The notes under the pieces were generated by a model that did no database searches, was not told where the DNA came from, and was given only the letters and a program-made list of their open reading frames with translations. 42,177 nucleotides of DNA from Rubrivivax sp. (lineage in GTDB: Bacteria; Pseudomonadota; Gammaproteobacteria; Burkholderiales; Burkholderiaceae_C): assembly GCA_020248945.1 (NCBI GenBank), contig JADCGQ010000029.1:1-42177 (forward strand), written 5' to 3'. The position numbers were made by a program, and so were the translations under genes. This document shows, one piece after another, positions 25,016 through 33,582 of this stretch (the first letter of the stretch is position 1; each line of letters opens with the position of its first letter).

Positions 25016-26323
25016 ATGCTGACCACCGATTCGGTTCTGGCGCTGGCGCCCGACGACGCCTCGGCCAGGGCGGCCCGCGGGCTCGTATCGGCCTCGAAGT
25101 GGCCGCTGCGTGGCGCTGACGAGGCCGCCGTCTGGGGCGAATGCCAAGGCAGCGGCAGCAAGCCCTACCAGACGCAGGTGGACCTGGCCGGCCCAGCCTT
25201 CCGCTGCAGCTGCCCGAGCCGCAAGTTCCCGTGCAAGCACGGCCTGGCGCTGCTGCTGATGAAGGTGTCCGAGGGCGCGGCCTTCTCCGGCGGCCCGCCT
25301 CCGGCCTGGGTGACGGAGTGGCTGGCCTCGCGCGCCGAGAAGGCCCAGAAGCAGGAGGCGCGCGCCGGCGCCACCACCGAGGCGCCGGCCGACCCCGACG
25401 CGGCAGCTCGCCGCGAGGCGCAGCGCTGGCAGCGCATCGAGGCCGCCGGCACCGATCTGGCACGCTGGCTGGCCGACCAGCTGAGCCAGGGCCTCGGCGC
25501 GCTGAACCCGGCCGCGGTGGCGGCGTGGCAGACCACGGCCGCGCGCCTGGTGGACGCGCAGGCGCCGGGCCTGGCGCAGCGCGTGCGCGAGGCCGCCGCG
25601 CACATCGGCGCGGCACCCGAGCACACGCTGGCCCGCCTGGGCCTGCTGCAGCTCGCCTGCGAGGGCCTGGCGCGGCGCCAGGCCCTGCCCGCCGCCGAGC
25701 AGGCCGATCTGCGCACCCTGCTCGGCTGGCCGCTGGACCGCGCCGACGTGCTGGCGCACGGCACGCGGCAAGCCGACCGCTGGTGCGTGCTGGCCGTGGC
25801 GCAGGACGAGCGCGAGCCGAAGCTGACCGAACGCCGCGTCTGGCTGCACGGCCACACCAGCGGCCGGCGCGCGCTGCTGCTGGAACACGCCTTTGCCGGC
25901 AAGGGGTTCGAGCAGGGCTGGGTGGCGGGGGTCGACGTCGACGCCACGCTGGTGTTCTACCCCTCGGCGGCGCCGCTGCGCGCGCTGTGCGAGGCGGCCG
26001 TCGTCGTCGGCGTGACCTCGTTGCCATGCCTTCAAGATGAGTGGCAGTTGATGGCCGCGCGGGTGGCCGCCAACCCGTTCGTGCCGCTGCACCCCATGCT
26101 CTGGCGCGACGCCGTGCTGGTGCAGGCGGGTGGCTGGCAGGCCGTGGCCGGCGGGCGGGCCCTGCCCCTGGCCATGCACGACGACGACGCCTGGGCACTG
26201 CAGGCACGCCACGGCGGCCAGCCCTTGCAGCTGGCCGGCGAATGGGACGGCCGCCGCTTCGCGCCGCTCACGGCATGGGGCGTGCCGGGCCTGCCGCCGC
26301 TGTGGCAGCGGGGCGCGGCATGA
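25016..26323 (+). CDS. SWIM zinc-finger protein, first gene of MoxR/VWA operon
   Basis: A 435-residue protein with a SWIM zinc-binding domain near the N terminus: FRCSCPSRKFPCKHGLALLL, i.e. C64-x-C66-x6-C73-x-H75. SWIM domains bind DNA or proteins; the ligand here is unknown. An Ala/Glu-rich linker (about 110-145) leads to a helical region and a C-terminal part of beta character (about 245-435) without a recognised domain. There is no signal peptide, so it is cytosolic. The ATG at 25016 fits the family start MLTTDSVLALAPDDASARAA. It begins a run of five genes with gaps of at most 16 nt, so it is likely the targeting subunit of whatever the complex acts on. Confidence 0.9.
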   Translation: MLTTDSVLALAPDDASARAARGLVSASKWPLRGADEAAVWGECQGSGSKPYQTQVDLAGPAFRCSCPSRKFPCKHGLALLLMKVSEGAAFSGGPPPAWVTEWLASRAEKAQKQEARAGATTEAPADPDAAARREAQRWQRIEAAGTDLARWLADQLSQGLGALNPAAVAAWQTTAARLVDAQAPGLAQRVREAAAHIGAAPEHTLARLGLLQLACEGLARRQALPAAEQADLRTLLGWPLDRADVLAHGTRQADRWCVLAVAQDEREPKLTERRVWLHGHTSGRRALLLEHAFAGKGFEQGWVAGVDVDATLVFYPSAAPLRALCEAAVVVGVTSLPCLQDEWQLMAARVAANPFVPLHPMLWRDAVLVQAGGWQAVAGGRALPLAMHDDDAWALQARHGGQPLQLAGEWDGRRFAPLTAWGVPGLPPLWQRGAA

Positions 26324-26339
26324 AGCCGGGGCACCGCCT

Positions 26340-27851
26340 GTGAGCGCCTGGTCGCCCCTGCTGCCCGCGGCCCTGGTGGGCACCGACCGCCACACCGGCG
26401 CGTGGCCACCCATGGGCGGCTGGCCGCCCGACGTGGCAGCCCTGGTGCACGAAGCCGCGTCCGCCCCCGCCCGCGCCGAGGCTCTGCTGCGCGCCGCCGC
26501 CGTGCTGGCGGTGACGCAGGCCGCCAGCGAGTTCGGCCAGCCCTGGACCACCGCCCTGCCTGCCCCTGCCACCCCTGATGCGCACCCCGCCGCCCCGGCC
26601 GACGCGCTGCTGGGCTGGCTGCTGCACGAAGGCCCGCCCCGTGTGCAGCACGAGCTGCTGGCCGTGTGGGCGGCGCGCGGCCAGCGCCTACCCGAGGCCT
26701 GGCTGCCGGCAGCCCTGGAGCTGGGCCGCCGCAGCATCGCGCTGCGCGCGCCGGTGGCCGCCGTGCTGGGCACCCGCGGCCACTGGCTGGCCGCGCAGCG
26801 CGACGACTGGCGCTGGGCCGCCGGCAGCGAGCAAGCCGACGACGAGGCCCGCTGGGCCGAAGGCACGCTCGAGCAGCGCAGCGCGCTGCTGCGCCGCGAA
26901 CGCGGCAGTGCGCCCGCCGCCGGCCGCGAGCGCCTGGCCGCCGTCTTGCCCGAGCTGCCCGCCAACGAGCGCGCCGAGCTGGTGGGTGCGCTCGCCACCG
27001 GGCTGGGCGACGAGGACGAGCCGCTGCTCGAGTCGCTGCTGCACGACCGCAGCCGCGAGGTGCGCCAGGCCGCTGCCACGCTGCTGCAGCGGCTGCCCGG
27101 CAGCGCCTTCGTGGCCCGTGCCGTCGCGCGCATCGAGCCGCTGCTGCGGCACGAACGCGTGCTGCTGCGCAAACGCTGGCTCATCGAGCCGCCGGCCGAG
27201 GTGGGCACCACCGATCCGCCGCGCCCCAAGCACGAGGCCCTGGGCGAACGCGCCTGGTGGCTGTACCTGGCCGCACGCCAGGTGCCGCTGGCCTGGTGGC
27301 CCCGCCACACGGGCCTGGAGCCGGGCGAGCTGCTGGCCTGGGCCGCCGACACCGACTGGGCCGAGGCGCTGCACCGCGCCTGGCGCGACGCGCTCTTCGC
27401 CGCCCCCGAGCCGGCCTGGAGCGCCGCCTTCCTGCGCCACTGGCCGCGCGGCGCCGGCCCCGACGGGCGCGCCGCCGTGCTGGCCCTGCTGCCGCTGGCC
27501 GAGCGCGAGGCGCACTGGCTGCGCCTGCTCGACCACGACGGCGAGCTGCCCGACGCGCTGCTGGCCCAGCTGGGCCCGGGCTGCCCGCCGCCGCAGTACC
27601 TGTCCTTGCCGCTGTCGCAGCGCCTGGCCGCGGCCGTGCGCCAGCGGCTGGCCAGCGGCTCGGTCACGCTGCAGTGGCCTCTGCGCGAGGCGCTGCCCGA
27701 CATCGCCAGCCTGCTGCACCCGCAGGCCCTGCCCGCGCTGCGCGAGCTGCCCAGCCACCCCGACGACCCGCTCGCCGTGGGCGCGCTGCTGCACAGCGTG
27801 CAACGCATCGCGACCGCCCGTGCGCTGCTGCACGCGCCCCCCTCCATCTGA
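26340..27851 (+). CDS. DUF5691-like helical-repeat protein of the MoxR/VWA operon
   Basis: A 503-residue protein that I place in DUF5691 from its position and sequence style. I chose the GTG at 26340 (MSAWSPLLPAALVGTDRHTG); the upstream frame overlaps the SWIM gene and has no family-like sequence. The ALVGTDR opening is typical. The body is almost entirely helical, with HEAT-like repeats such as EPLLESLLHDRSREVRQAAA (about 227-246). The product is very Trp/Arg/Ala-rich and lacks any catalytic motif I recognise. It begins 16 nt after the SWIM gene and ends 14 nt before the ATPase gene. A scaffold or adaptor role is inference from the repeats. Confidence 0.82.
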   Translation: MSAWSPLLPAALVGTDRHTGAWPPMGGWPPDVAALVHEAASAPARAEALLRAAAVLAVTQAASEFGQPWTTALPAPATPDAHPAAPADALLGWLLHEGPPRVQHELLAVWAARGQRLPEAWLPAALELGRRSIALRAPVAAVLGTRGHWLAAQRDDWRWAAGSEQADDEARWAEGTLEQRSALLRRERGSAPAAGRERLAAVLPELPANERAELVGALATGLGDEDEPLLESLLHDRSREVRQAAATLLQRLPGSAFVARAVARIEPLLRHERVLLRKRWLIEPPAEVGTTDPPRPKHEALGERAWWLYLAARQVPLAWWPRHTGLEPGELLAWAADTDWAEALHRAWRDALFAAPEPAWSAAFLRHWPRGAGPDGRAAVLALLPLAEREAHWLRLLDHDGELPDALLAQLGPGCPPPQYLSLPLSQRLAAAVRQRLASGSVTLQWPLREALPDIASLLHPQALPALRELPSHPDDPLAVGALLHSVQRIATARALLHAPPSI

Positions 27852-27865
27852 ACGAAGGACCCGCC

Positions 27866-28945
27866 ATGAGCACCGTGATGCGCCAACACGCCGAACAGCA
27901 GTTCGCCGAGGAGCTGGCCGAGCTCGCGAAGCACGACACGCGGCCGCGCCCGGCAAACTGGCTTCTCTCGCCCTGGGCCGTGCTGCGCTACCTGATGGGC
28001 GGCCGACTCGACAACGGCTTCGAAGTCAGCCCCAAGTACATCGGCAGCGAACGCCTGATGGAAGTGGCCGTGGCCACGCTGGCCACCGACCGCGCGCTGC
28101 TGCTGTACGGCGTGCCCGGCACGGCCAAGAGCTGGGTGAGCGAGCACCTGGCGGCGGCCATCAGCGGCACGTCCACGCTGCTGGTGCAGGGCACCGCCGG
28201 CACCAGCGAGGAGCAGCTGCGCTACGGCTGGAACTACGCGCAGCTGCTGGCGCACGGGCCTTCGGAGGCAGCCCTGGTGCCGAGCCCCTTGATGCAGGCC
28301 ATGCGCCACGGCCGCATCGCGCGGGTGGAGGAGCTCACGCGCATCCCGGCCGACGTGCAGGACTCGCTGATCACGGTGCTGTCGGAGAAGACGCTGCCCG
28401 TTCCCGAGCTCGGCAGCGAGGTGCAGGCGGTCGCGGGCTTCTCGGTCATCGCCACCGCCAACAACCGCGACAAGGGCGTCAACGAACTCTCCGCCGCGCT
28501 GAAGCGGCGCTTCAACACCGTGGTGCTGCCGGTGCCGGCGAGCGAAGACGACGAGGTCGCCATCGTCACCCGCCGCGTCGGCGAGATGAGCCGCGCACTG
28601 CAGCTGCCGGCCGAGCCGCCGGCGCTGAAGGAGGTGCGTCGCATCGTGCAGATCTTCCGCGAGCTGCGCAACGGCCGCACCGAAGACGGCAAGAAGCAGC
28701 TGAAGTCGCCGAGCGCCACCTTGTCCACCGCCGAGGCCATTTCGGTCATCAACAGCGGCCTGGCCCTGGCCGGCCACTTTGGCGACGGCGTGCTGCGCCC
28801 GCGCGACATGGCCTCGGGTCTGGTAGGCGCGGTCGTGAAGGACCCGGTGCAGGACGCCGTGGTCTGGACCGAGTACCTCGAGACGGTGATGAAGGAACGC
28901 AGCGAGTGGAAGGACCTGTACCGGGCCTGCCGCGAGGCGCTGTGA
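27866..28945 (+). CDS. MoxR-type AAA+ ATPase
   Basis: A 359-residue AAA+ ATPase, cytosolic. AAGGAC precedes the ATG at 27866. Walker A is GVPGTAKS (82-89), sensor 1 is ATANNRD (197-203) and the arginine finger lies in LKRRFN (Arg214/215). Walker B reads IARVEEL instead of the usual hhhhDE, so the first acidic residue is Glu155 rather than Asp; the catalytic Glu156 is kept. MoxR ATPases work as hexameric remodellers paired with VWA proteins (RavA-ViaA, CoxD-CoxE), and a VWA gene is two genes downstream. The target is not indicated by the sequence. Confidence 0.93.
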   Translation: MSTVMRQHAEQQFAEELAELAKHDTRPRPANWLLSPWAVLRYLMGGRLDNGFEVSPKYIGSERLMEVAVATLATDRALLLYGVPGTAKSWVSEHLAAAISGTSTLLVQGTAGTSEEQLRYGWNYAQLLAHGPSEAALVPSPLMQAMRHGRIARVEELTRIPADVQDSLITVLSEKTLPVPELGSEVQAVAGFSVIATANNRDKGVNELSAALKRRFNTVVLPVPASEDDEVAIVTRRVGEMSRALQLPAEPPALKEVRRIVQIFRELRNGRTEDGKKQLKSPSATLSTAEAISVINSGLALAGHFGDGVLRPRDMASGLVGAVVKDPVQDAVVWTEYLETVMKERSEWKDLYRACREAL

Positions 28946-28955
28946 TCTTGTGGCC

Positions 28956-31229
28956 ATGAGCGAACTGCGCCTCTTCGGCATCCGCCACCACGGCCCGGGC
29001 TGCGCGCGCAGCCTGCGCGCCGCGTTCGACGCCTGGGCGCCGACACGGGTGCTGGTCGAAGGCCCGCCCGAGGCCGACACGCTGCTGCACCTCGTGCCGG
29101 CGCTGGTGCCGCCGGTGGCGGTGCTCAGCCACGCGGCCGACGAGCCCCGGCGCGCCGTGTACCACCCGTTCGCTCGCTTCTCGCCCGAGTGGCAGGCGCT
29201 GGCCTGGGCGGCCGAACACGGCGTGGCGCTGCAGTTCATCGACCTGCCGCAGACCCACCGGCTGGCGCTGCCCGAAGAAGCCGACGATGACGTGGCCGCC
29301 GACACGCCGCGGGCCGATCCCCTGGGGGCGTTGGCCCAGGCCGCCGGCTTCGAAGACGGCGAGGCGTGGTGGAACCAGCAGGTCGAGGAGCGTGAAGACG
29401 CCGCCGGCCTGTTCGACGCCATCGCCGAAGCGATGGTGGCGCTGCGTGCGGCCGAATCCAGTGCAGAGGCGGATGCCAGCGCCACGGCCCCACCCACCAT
29501 CGACGCGCTGCGCGAAGCCCACATGCGCCAGTGCCTGCGCGCCGCGCGGCGCGAGGGCGCCGAGCGCATCGCCGTGGTCTGCGGCGCCTGGCACCTGCCG
29601 GCGTTGCAGCTCGACGCACCCGGTACGCCCAACGCCAAGGCCGACACGGCCCTGCTGAAGGGCTGCCCCAAGCGCAAGGTGGCCGCCACCTGGGTGCCCT
29701 GGACCTACCGCCATCTGGCGCGCGCCAGCGGCTATGGCGCCGGCGTGCGCTCGCCAGGCTGGTACGAGCACCTCTGGGCCACCGGCGGCGCGCCGGGCCG
29801 CGTGCGCGCCGCTGGCTGGCTGGCGCGTGTGGCCACGTTGATGCGCGAGCGCGATCTCGACTGCTCCAGCAGCCACCTGATCGAGGCCACGCGGCTGGCC
29901 GAAGGCCTGGCGGCGATGCGCGGCCGCGCCGCGCCGGGCCTGGACGAACTGACCGAAGCCACGCGCGCCGTGCTGACGATGGGCGACGACACCGTGCTGG
30001 CCTTCGTGCGCGACGCGCTCCTGGTGGGCGACCGCCTCGGCGAGGTGCCACCCGACGTGCCCACGGTGCCGCTGCAGCGCGACCTCGAGGCGCAGCAGAA
30101 GACGCTGCGCCTCAAGCCCGAGGCGCTGCAGAAGACGCTGGACCTGGACCTGCGCCAAGCGGGCGATCTGGCCCGCAGCCGGCTGCTGCACCGGCTGGCG
30201 CTGCTCGGCGTGGCCTGGGGCCAGCTGGCCAAGGTGGGCCGCAGCGCCCGCGGCAGCTTCCACGAGGTCTGGCAGCTGCAGTGGCAGCCCGAGTTCGCGC
30301 TGCGCCTCATCGAGGCCAGCCGCTGGGGCCAGACCGTGGAACAGGCGGCCACCGCCTGCGTGATGGAGCGCTGCCCCGGCCTGCTTGGGCTGGCCGAACT
30401 GTCCAAGTGTGTGGACGACGCGCTGCTGGCCGATCTGCCCGATGCCGTGCAGGCCGCCACGCAAGCGCTGCAGGACCGCGCTGCCCTCAGCGGCGACGTG
30501 CCGCAGCTGCTGGCTGCGCTGCCGGCGCTGGCCAACGTGTTCCGCTACGGCAACGTGCGCCAGACCGACGCCACGCTGGTGGCCGCGGTGCTGGACGGCC
30601 TGGTGCTGCGCGCCGCCATCGGGCTGCTGCTGGCTGCGCAGGCGCTCGACGACGACGCCGCCGGCGCGCTGCGCGAGCTCGTGCTGGCCGCGCACGCGGC
30701 GCTGCGCCTGCGCGATGCGCCCGCCACACTGGCCGGCGCAGAAGGCACCGGGCCGCAGGCCGCCTGGCGCCTGGCGCTGCAGCAGCTGGCCGTCAGCACG
30801 CAGGCCCACCCGCTGCTGCAGGGCATGGCGCTGCGGCTGCTGCTCGACGACGGCCTGCGCGAACGCGATGCCGCGGCGCAGGCGATGTCGCTGCACCTCT
30901 CGGCCGGCAGCGACGCCGCCGCCGCGGCCGCCTGGCTGGACGGCTTTCTCAACCGCAACGCCACGCTGCTGCTGCACGACGCCACCGTGTGGCCGCTGCT
31001 CGACGCCTGGCTCGCGGGCCTGGGTGAAGACCACTTCATCCGCGTGCTGCCGCTGGTGCGGCGAACCTTCTCGGCCTTCGGCCCCGGCGAGCGGCGCGAC
31101 CTGGCCGCGCGGGCGCGGCAGGGCGTGCGGGCCGCCGCACCGGCCGCCGCGGCGGTGGTGGACTGGCCCGCCGACAAGGCCGCGTTGCCGCTGCCCTGGC
31201 TGCGGCGCTGGCTGGGGGTGCCGGCATGA
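28956..31229 (+). CDS. DUF5682 protein with TraB/TIKI-like N-terminal domain
   Basis: A 757-residue cytosolic protein. I prefer the ATG at 28956 (MSELRLFGIRHHGPG) over a GTG two codons earlier. The N-terminal region (1-220) carries G8-x-x-H11, VLVEGP with Glu35, AWAAEHGVALQFIDLPQTHR, REAHMRQCLRAARREG and a second G210-A-W-H213. That order (GxxH, Glu, IDxxxxxR, Rx3M, GxxH) is the pattern of the TraB/TIKI/EreA superfamily, whose characterised members are metal-dependent hydrolases. The rest (about 220-757) is helical with no domain I recognise. It overlaps the VWA gene by 4 nt and follows the ATPase by 10 nt. It is probably the effector enzyme of the operon; that is inference. Confidence 0.85.
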   Translation: MSELRLFGIRHHGPGCARSLRAAFDAWAPTRVLVEGPPEADTLLHLVPALVPPVAVLSHAADEPRRAVYHPFARFSPEWQALAWAAEHGVALQFIDLPQTHRLALPEEADDDVAADTPRADPLGALAQAAGFEDGEAWWNQQVEEREDAAGLFDAIAEAMVALRAAESSAEADASATAPPTIDALREAHMRQCLRAARREGAERIAVVCGAWHLPALQLDAPGTPNAKADTALLKGCPKRKVAATWVPWTYRHLARASGYGAGVRSPGWYEHLWATGGAPGRVRAAGWLARVATLMRERDLDCSSSHLIEATRLAEGLAAMRGRAAPGLDELTEATRAVLTMGDDTVLAFVRDALLVGDRLGEVPPDVPTVPLQRDLEAQQKTLRLKPEALQKTLDLDLRQAGDLARSRLLHRLALLGVAWGQLAKVGRSARGSFHEVWQLQWQPEFALRLIEASRWGQTVEQAATACVMERCPGLLGLAELSKCVDDALLADLPDAVQAATQALQDRAALSGDVPQLLAALPALANVFRYGNVRQTDATLVAAVLDGLVLRAAIGLLLAAQALDDDAAGALRELVLAAHAALRLRDAPATLAGAEGTGPQAAWRLALQQLAVSTQAHPLLQGMALRLLLDDGLRERDAAAQAMSLHLSAGSDAAAAAAWLDGFLNRNATLLLHDATVWPLLDAWLAGLGEDHFIRVLPLVRRTFSAFGPGERRDLAARARQGVRAAAPAAAAVVDWPADKAALPLPWLRRWLGVPA

Positions 31230-32461
31230 CGCCCGAGCTGATCGACCCCGAAGACGGCCACCGCGTCGACGACGCCACGCGCCTGCGCCGCTGGCGCCTG
31301 GTGCTCGGCGCCGAGGCCGAGGCCGCCTGCGGCGCGCCGCTGGGCGCCGAGGCCGACATCGACCAGGCCCTGGCCGCGCTGTACGAGCCCGATGCCGGCG
31401 GTGGCCTGGGGGCCGACCGGCGCGGTGGCCGCGGCGCGTCGCGCCCCGGCGTGGCGCGCTGGCTGGGTGACATCCGGCGCTACTTTCCGTCGCAGGTGGT
31501 GCAGGTGATGCAGCGCGACGCGCTCGAACGACTGAACCTGCGCGACATGCTGCTGCAGCCCGAGATGCTGGAGGCCGCGCAGCCCGACGTGCACCTGGTG
31601 GCGCAGCTGGTGGCGCTGGGCAGCGTGATCCCGGCGAAGACCAGGGACACCGCGCGCGCCGTGGTGCGCCGCGTCGTCGAGCAGCTGATGCAGCGCCTGG
31701 ACGAGCCGCTGCGCAGCGCCGTCACCGGCGCGCTCGACCGCAGCCAGCGCAACCGCCGCCCGCGCCACGCCGAGATCGACTGGCACCGCACCATCCGCGC
31801 CAACCTGCGCCACTGGCAGCCCGAGTACCGCACCGTGGTGCCGCAGGTGCTGCACGGCTACGGCCGCAAGGCGCGCCGGCCGCAGCGCGAGGTGGTGCTG
31901 TGCATCGACCAGAGCGGCTCGATGGCGCACTCGGTGGTCTACGCCAGCATCTGCGGCGCCGTGATGGCCAGCCTGCCGGCGGTGAGCACGAAGCTGGTGG
32001 TCTTCGACACCGCGGTGGTCGATCTGTCGGACAAGCTCGACGACCCGGTGGAGTTGCTGTTCGGCGTGCAGCTCGGCGGCGGCACCGACATCAACGGTGC
32101 GGTGGGCTACTGCCAAACGCTGATCCGCGAGCCGCGCAACACGGTCCTCGTGCTGATCTCCGACCTGTACGAGGGCGGCGTGGCGCCGCAGCTGCTGCGG
32201 CGCGCGGCCGAGCTGGTGGACAGCGGGGTGCAGTTCATCACGCTGCTGGCGCTGTCCGACGAAGGCGCACCGGCTTACGACCGCGAGCTCGCCGCGCAAT
32301 TGGCCGCGTTGGGCGTGCCGAGCTTCGCGTGCACGCCCGATGCCTTTCCGGCGCTGATGGCGGCCGCCATCCGGCGCGAAGACGTCAACGCCTGGGCCGC
32401 GGGGCGCGGGCTGGTGGCCACGCGGCGCAGCGCAGGAGCGGGGGCGGGCGGCAGCCGATAA
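31226..32461 (+). CDS. VWA (CoxE-like) protein, last core gene of the MoxR operon
   Basis: A 411-residue protein with a helical N-terminal half and a C-terminal von Willebrand A domain (about 222-385). The metal-ion-dependent adhesion site is complete: D228-Q-S-G-S232, Thr287 in GGGTDIN and Asp313 in ISDLYEGG. A Gly-rich flexible segment (about 57-72) interrupts the N-terminal half. It overlaps the DUF5682 gene (ATGA at 31226-31229), implying fixed stoichiometry. By the MoxR/VWA precedent it should bind the ATPase ring and a substrate. It ends in a low-complexity AGAGAGGSR tail, 12 nt before the flavoprotein gene. Confidence 0.93.
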   Translation: MTPELIDPEDGHRVDDATRLRRWRLVLGAEAEAACGAPLGAEADIDQALAALYEPDAGGGLGADRRGGRGASRPGVARWLGDIRRYFPSQVVQVMQRDALERLNLRDMLLQPEMLEAAQPDVHLVAQLVALGSVIPAKTRDTARAVVRRVVEQLMQRLDEPLRSAVTGALDRSQRNRRPRHAEIDWHRTIRANLRHWQPEYRTVVPQVLHGYGRKARRPQREVVLCIDQSGSMAHSVVYASICGAVMASLPAVSTKLVVFDTAVVDLSDKLDDPVELLFGVQLGGGTDINGAVGYCQTLIREPRNTVLVLISDLYEGGVAPQLLRRAAELVDSGVQFITLLALSDEGAPAYDRELAAQLAALGVPSFACTPDAFPALMAAAIRREDVNAWAAGRGLVATRRSAGAGAGGSR

Positions 32462-32473
32462 GCTGCGCGGCCT

Positions 32474-33556
32474 ATGCCTACACCACCCAAGAAGATCGCC
32501 GTGATCGGCGCCGGCCTGGCCGGCGCCACCTGCGCGCAGGCCCTGGCCGCGGCCGGCATCAGCGTCCACCTCGTCGACAAGGCCCGCGGCCCCGGGGGGC
32601 GGCTGGCCACGCGGCGGCTGGAGTGGACCGATGCCCAGGGCCAAGCCCGCAGTGCCCGCGTCGACCATGGCGCGCCCGGCTTCACGGCGCAGGACCCGAC
32701 GTTCCAGGCCTTCCTGCAGCAGGGGCCGGTGGCGGCTGCCGTGCAGCCCTGGGCCGCCACGCTGGCCGCCGGCAGCCGGCCGCTGCGCGCAGAGGCCGGG
32801 CCGACGTACCTGCCGATGCCGGACATGCCCGCACTGTGCCGTGCGCTGCTGCTCGAGGGCACGGCCTCGGGCGCCATCGCCACGAACTGGGCCTTCGCGG
32901 CCGACACCCTGACGCGGCAGCCCGCGGGCTGGCAGGTCGCCGCGCAGGGCACGGTGCTGCCGGGGCACTTCGATGCCGTGCTGCTGGCGCTGCCCCCGGC
33001 CCAGGCGGCACCGCTGCTGGCCGCGCACAAGCCCGACTGGGCGCAGCGCGCCTCGATCGCGCTGATGCAGCCGTGCTGGACCCTGATGGGCGTGGCAGGC
33101 CCCCCAAGCCAGGAGCGGGCCTGGAGCGTGGCGCGCCCCGACCAGGGCCCGCTGGCCTGGGTGCTGCGCAACGAGGCCAAGCCCGGGCGCGAAGCCGCAG
33201 CCGGCCTCGCCCACTGGGTGGTGCACGCCCGCGCCAGCTGGAGCCGCCAGCACCTGGAGCATCCGGCCGACGAGGTGAAGGCGCTGCTGCAGGCGGCACT
33301 GGCCGGCTGGCTCGGCGAGGCGGTGCCCTGGCAGCACGCCGTGGTTCACCGCTGGCGCTACGCCCTGCCCGCCAGCACCGGCCACGGGCCGGTGCGGCAC
33401 GCGTGGTGGAGCGCCGCCAGCGGCCTGGGCGTGTGTGGCGACTTCCTCGGCGGCACCGGCGTCGAAGGCGCCTGGCTGTCGGCACAAGCCCTGCTCGCCC
33501 AATTGGGCTTGCCCGGGCCTGGGGCGCGGGCAGAATCGGCGCATCCGGCGACGTAG
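32474..33556 (+). CDS. FAD-dependent amine-oxidase/renalase-like oxidoreductase
   Basis: A 360-residue flavoprotein. The N-terminal dinucleotide motif is IAVIGAGLAGATCAQAL (about 8-24), followed by VDKARGPGGRLATRR, the second FAD-binding block of renalase-like NAD(P)/FAD proteins. The C terminus has the FAD-closing motif GVCGDFLGGTGVEGAWLSAQ. Substrate is unknown; bacterial renalase-like enzymes oxidise aberrant dihydronicotinamide isomers or amines. It starts 12 nt after the VWA gene and is followed after 26 nt by a small Cys-rich gene, so it may be read from the upstream operon. GATAAG at 32456-32461 could also be a -10 for a separate, nearly leaderless start. Confidence 0.87.
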   Translation: MPTPPKKIAVIGAGLAGATCAQALAAAGISVHLVDKARGPGGRLATRRLEWTDAQGQARSARVDHGAPGFTAQDPTFQAFLQQGPVAAAVQPWAATLAAGSRPLRAEAGPTYLPMPDMPALCRALLLEGTASGAIATNWAFAADTLTRQPAGWQVAAQGTVLPGHFDAVLLALPPAQAAPLLAAHKPDWAQRASIALMQPCWTLMGVAGPPSQERAWSVARPDQGPLAWVLRNEAKPGREAAAGLAHWVVHARASWSRQHLEHPADEVKALLQAALAGWLGEAVPWQHAVVHRWRYALPASTGHGPVRHAWWSAASGLGVCGDFLGGTGVEGAWLSAQALLAQLGLPGPGARAESAHPAT

Positions 33557-33582
33557 CGAGCCCCTTTCGAGAAGCGAGACGC

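Noticed and set aside
24869..29689. 1606-codon open frame on the minus strand
   Set aside because: It lies opposite the SWIM, DUF5691, MoxR and DUF5682 genes, is low-complexity Ala/Arg/Gln/Ser, and shows no domain. It is a GC-driven shadow of the plus-strand operon.
25016..32461. Reading the MoxR/VWA operon as the VMAP ternary conflict system
   Set aside because: That system, as I recall it, has a VMAP-domain protein with effector modules. Here the partners are SWIM, DUF5691 and DUF5682, so it is a different set; relation to it is unproven.
30545..33544. 999-codon minus-strand open frame
   Set aside because: Antisense to DUF5682, VWA and flavoprotein genes, Gln/Arg/His-rich with no family signal.
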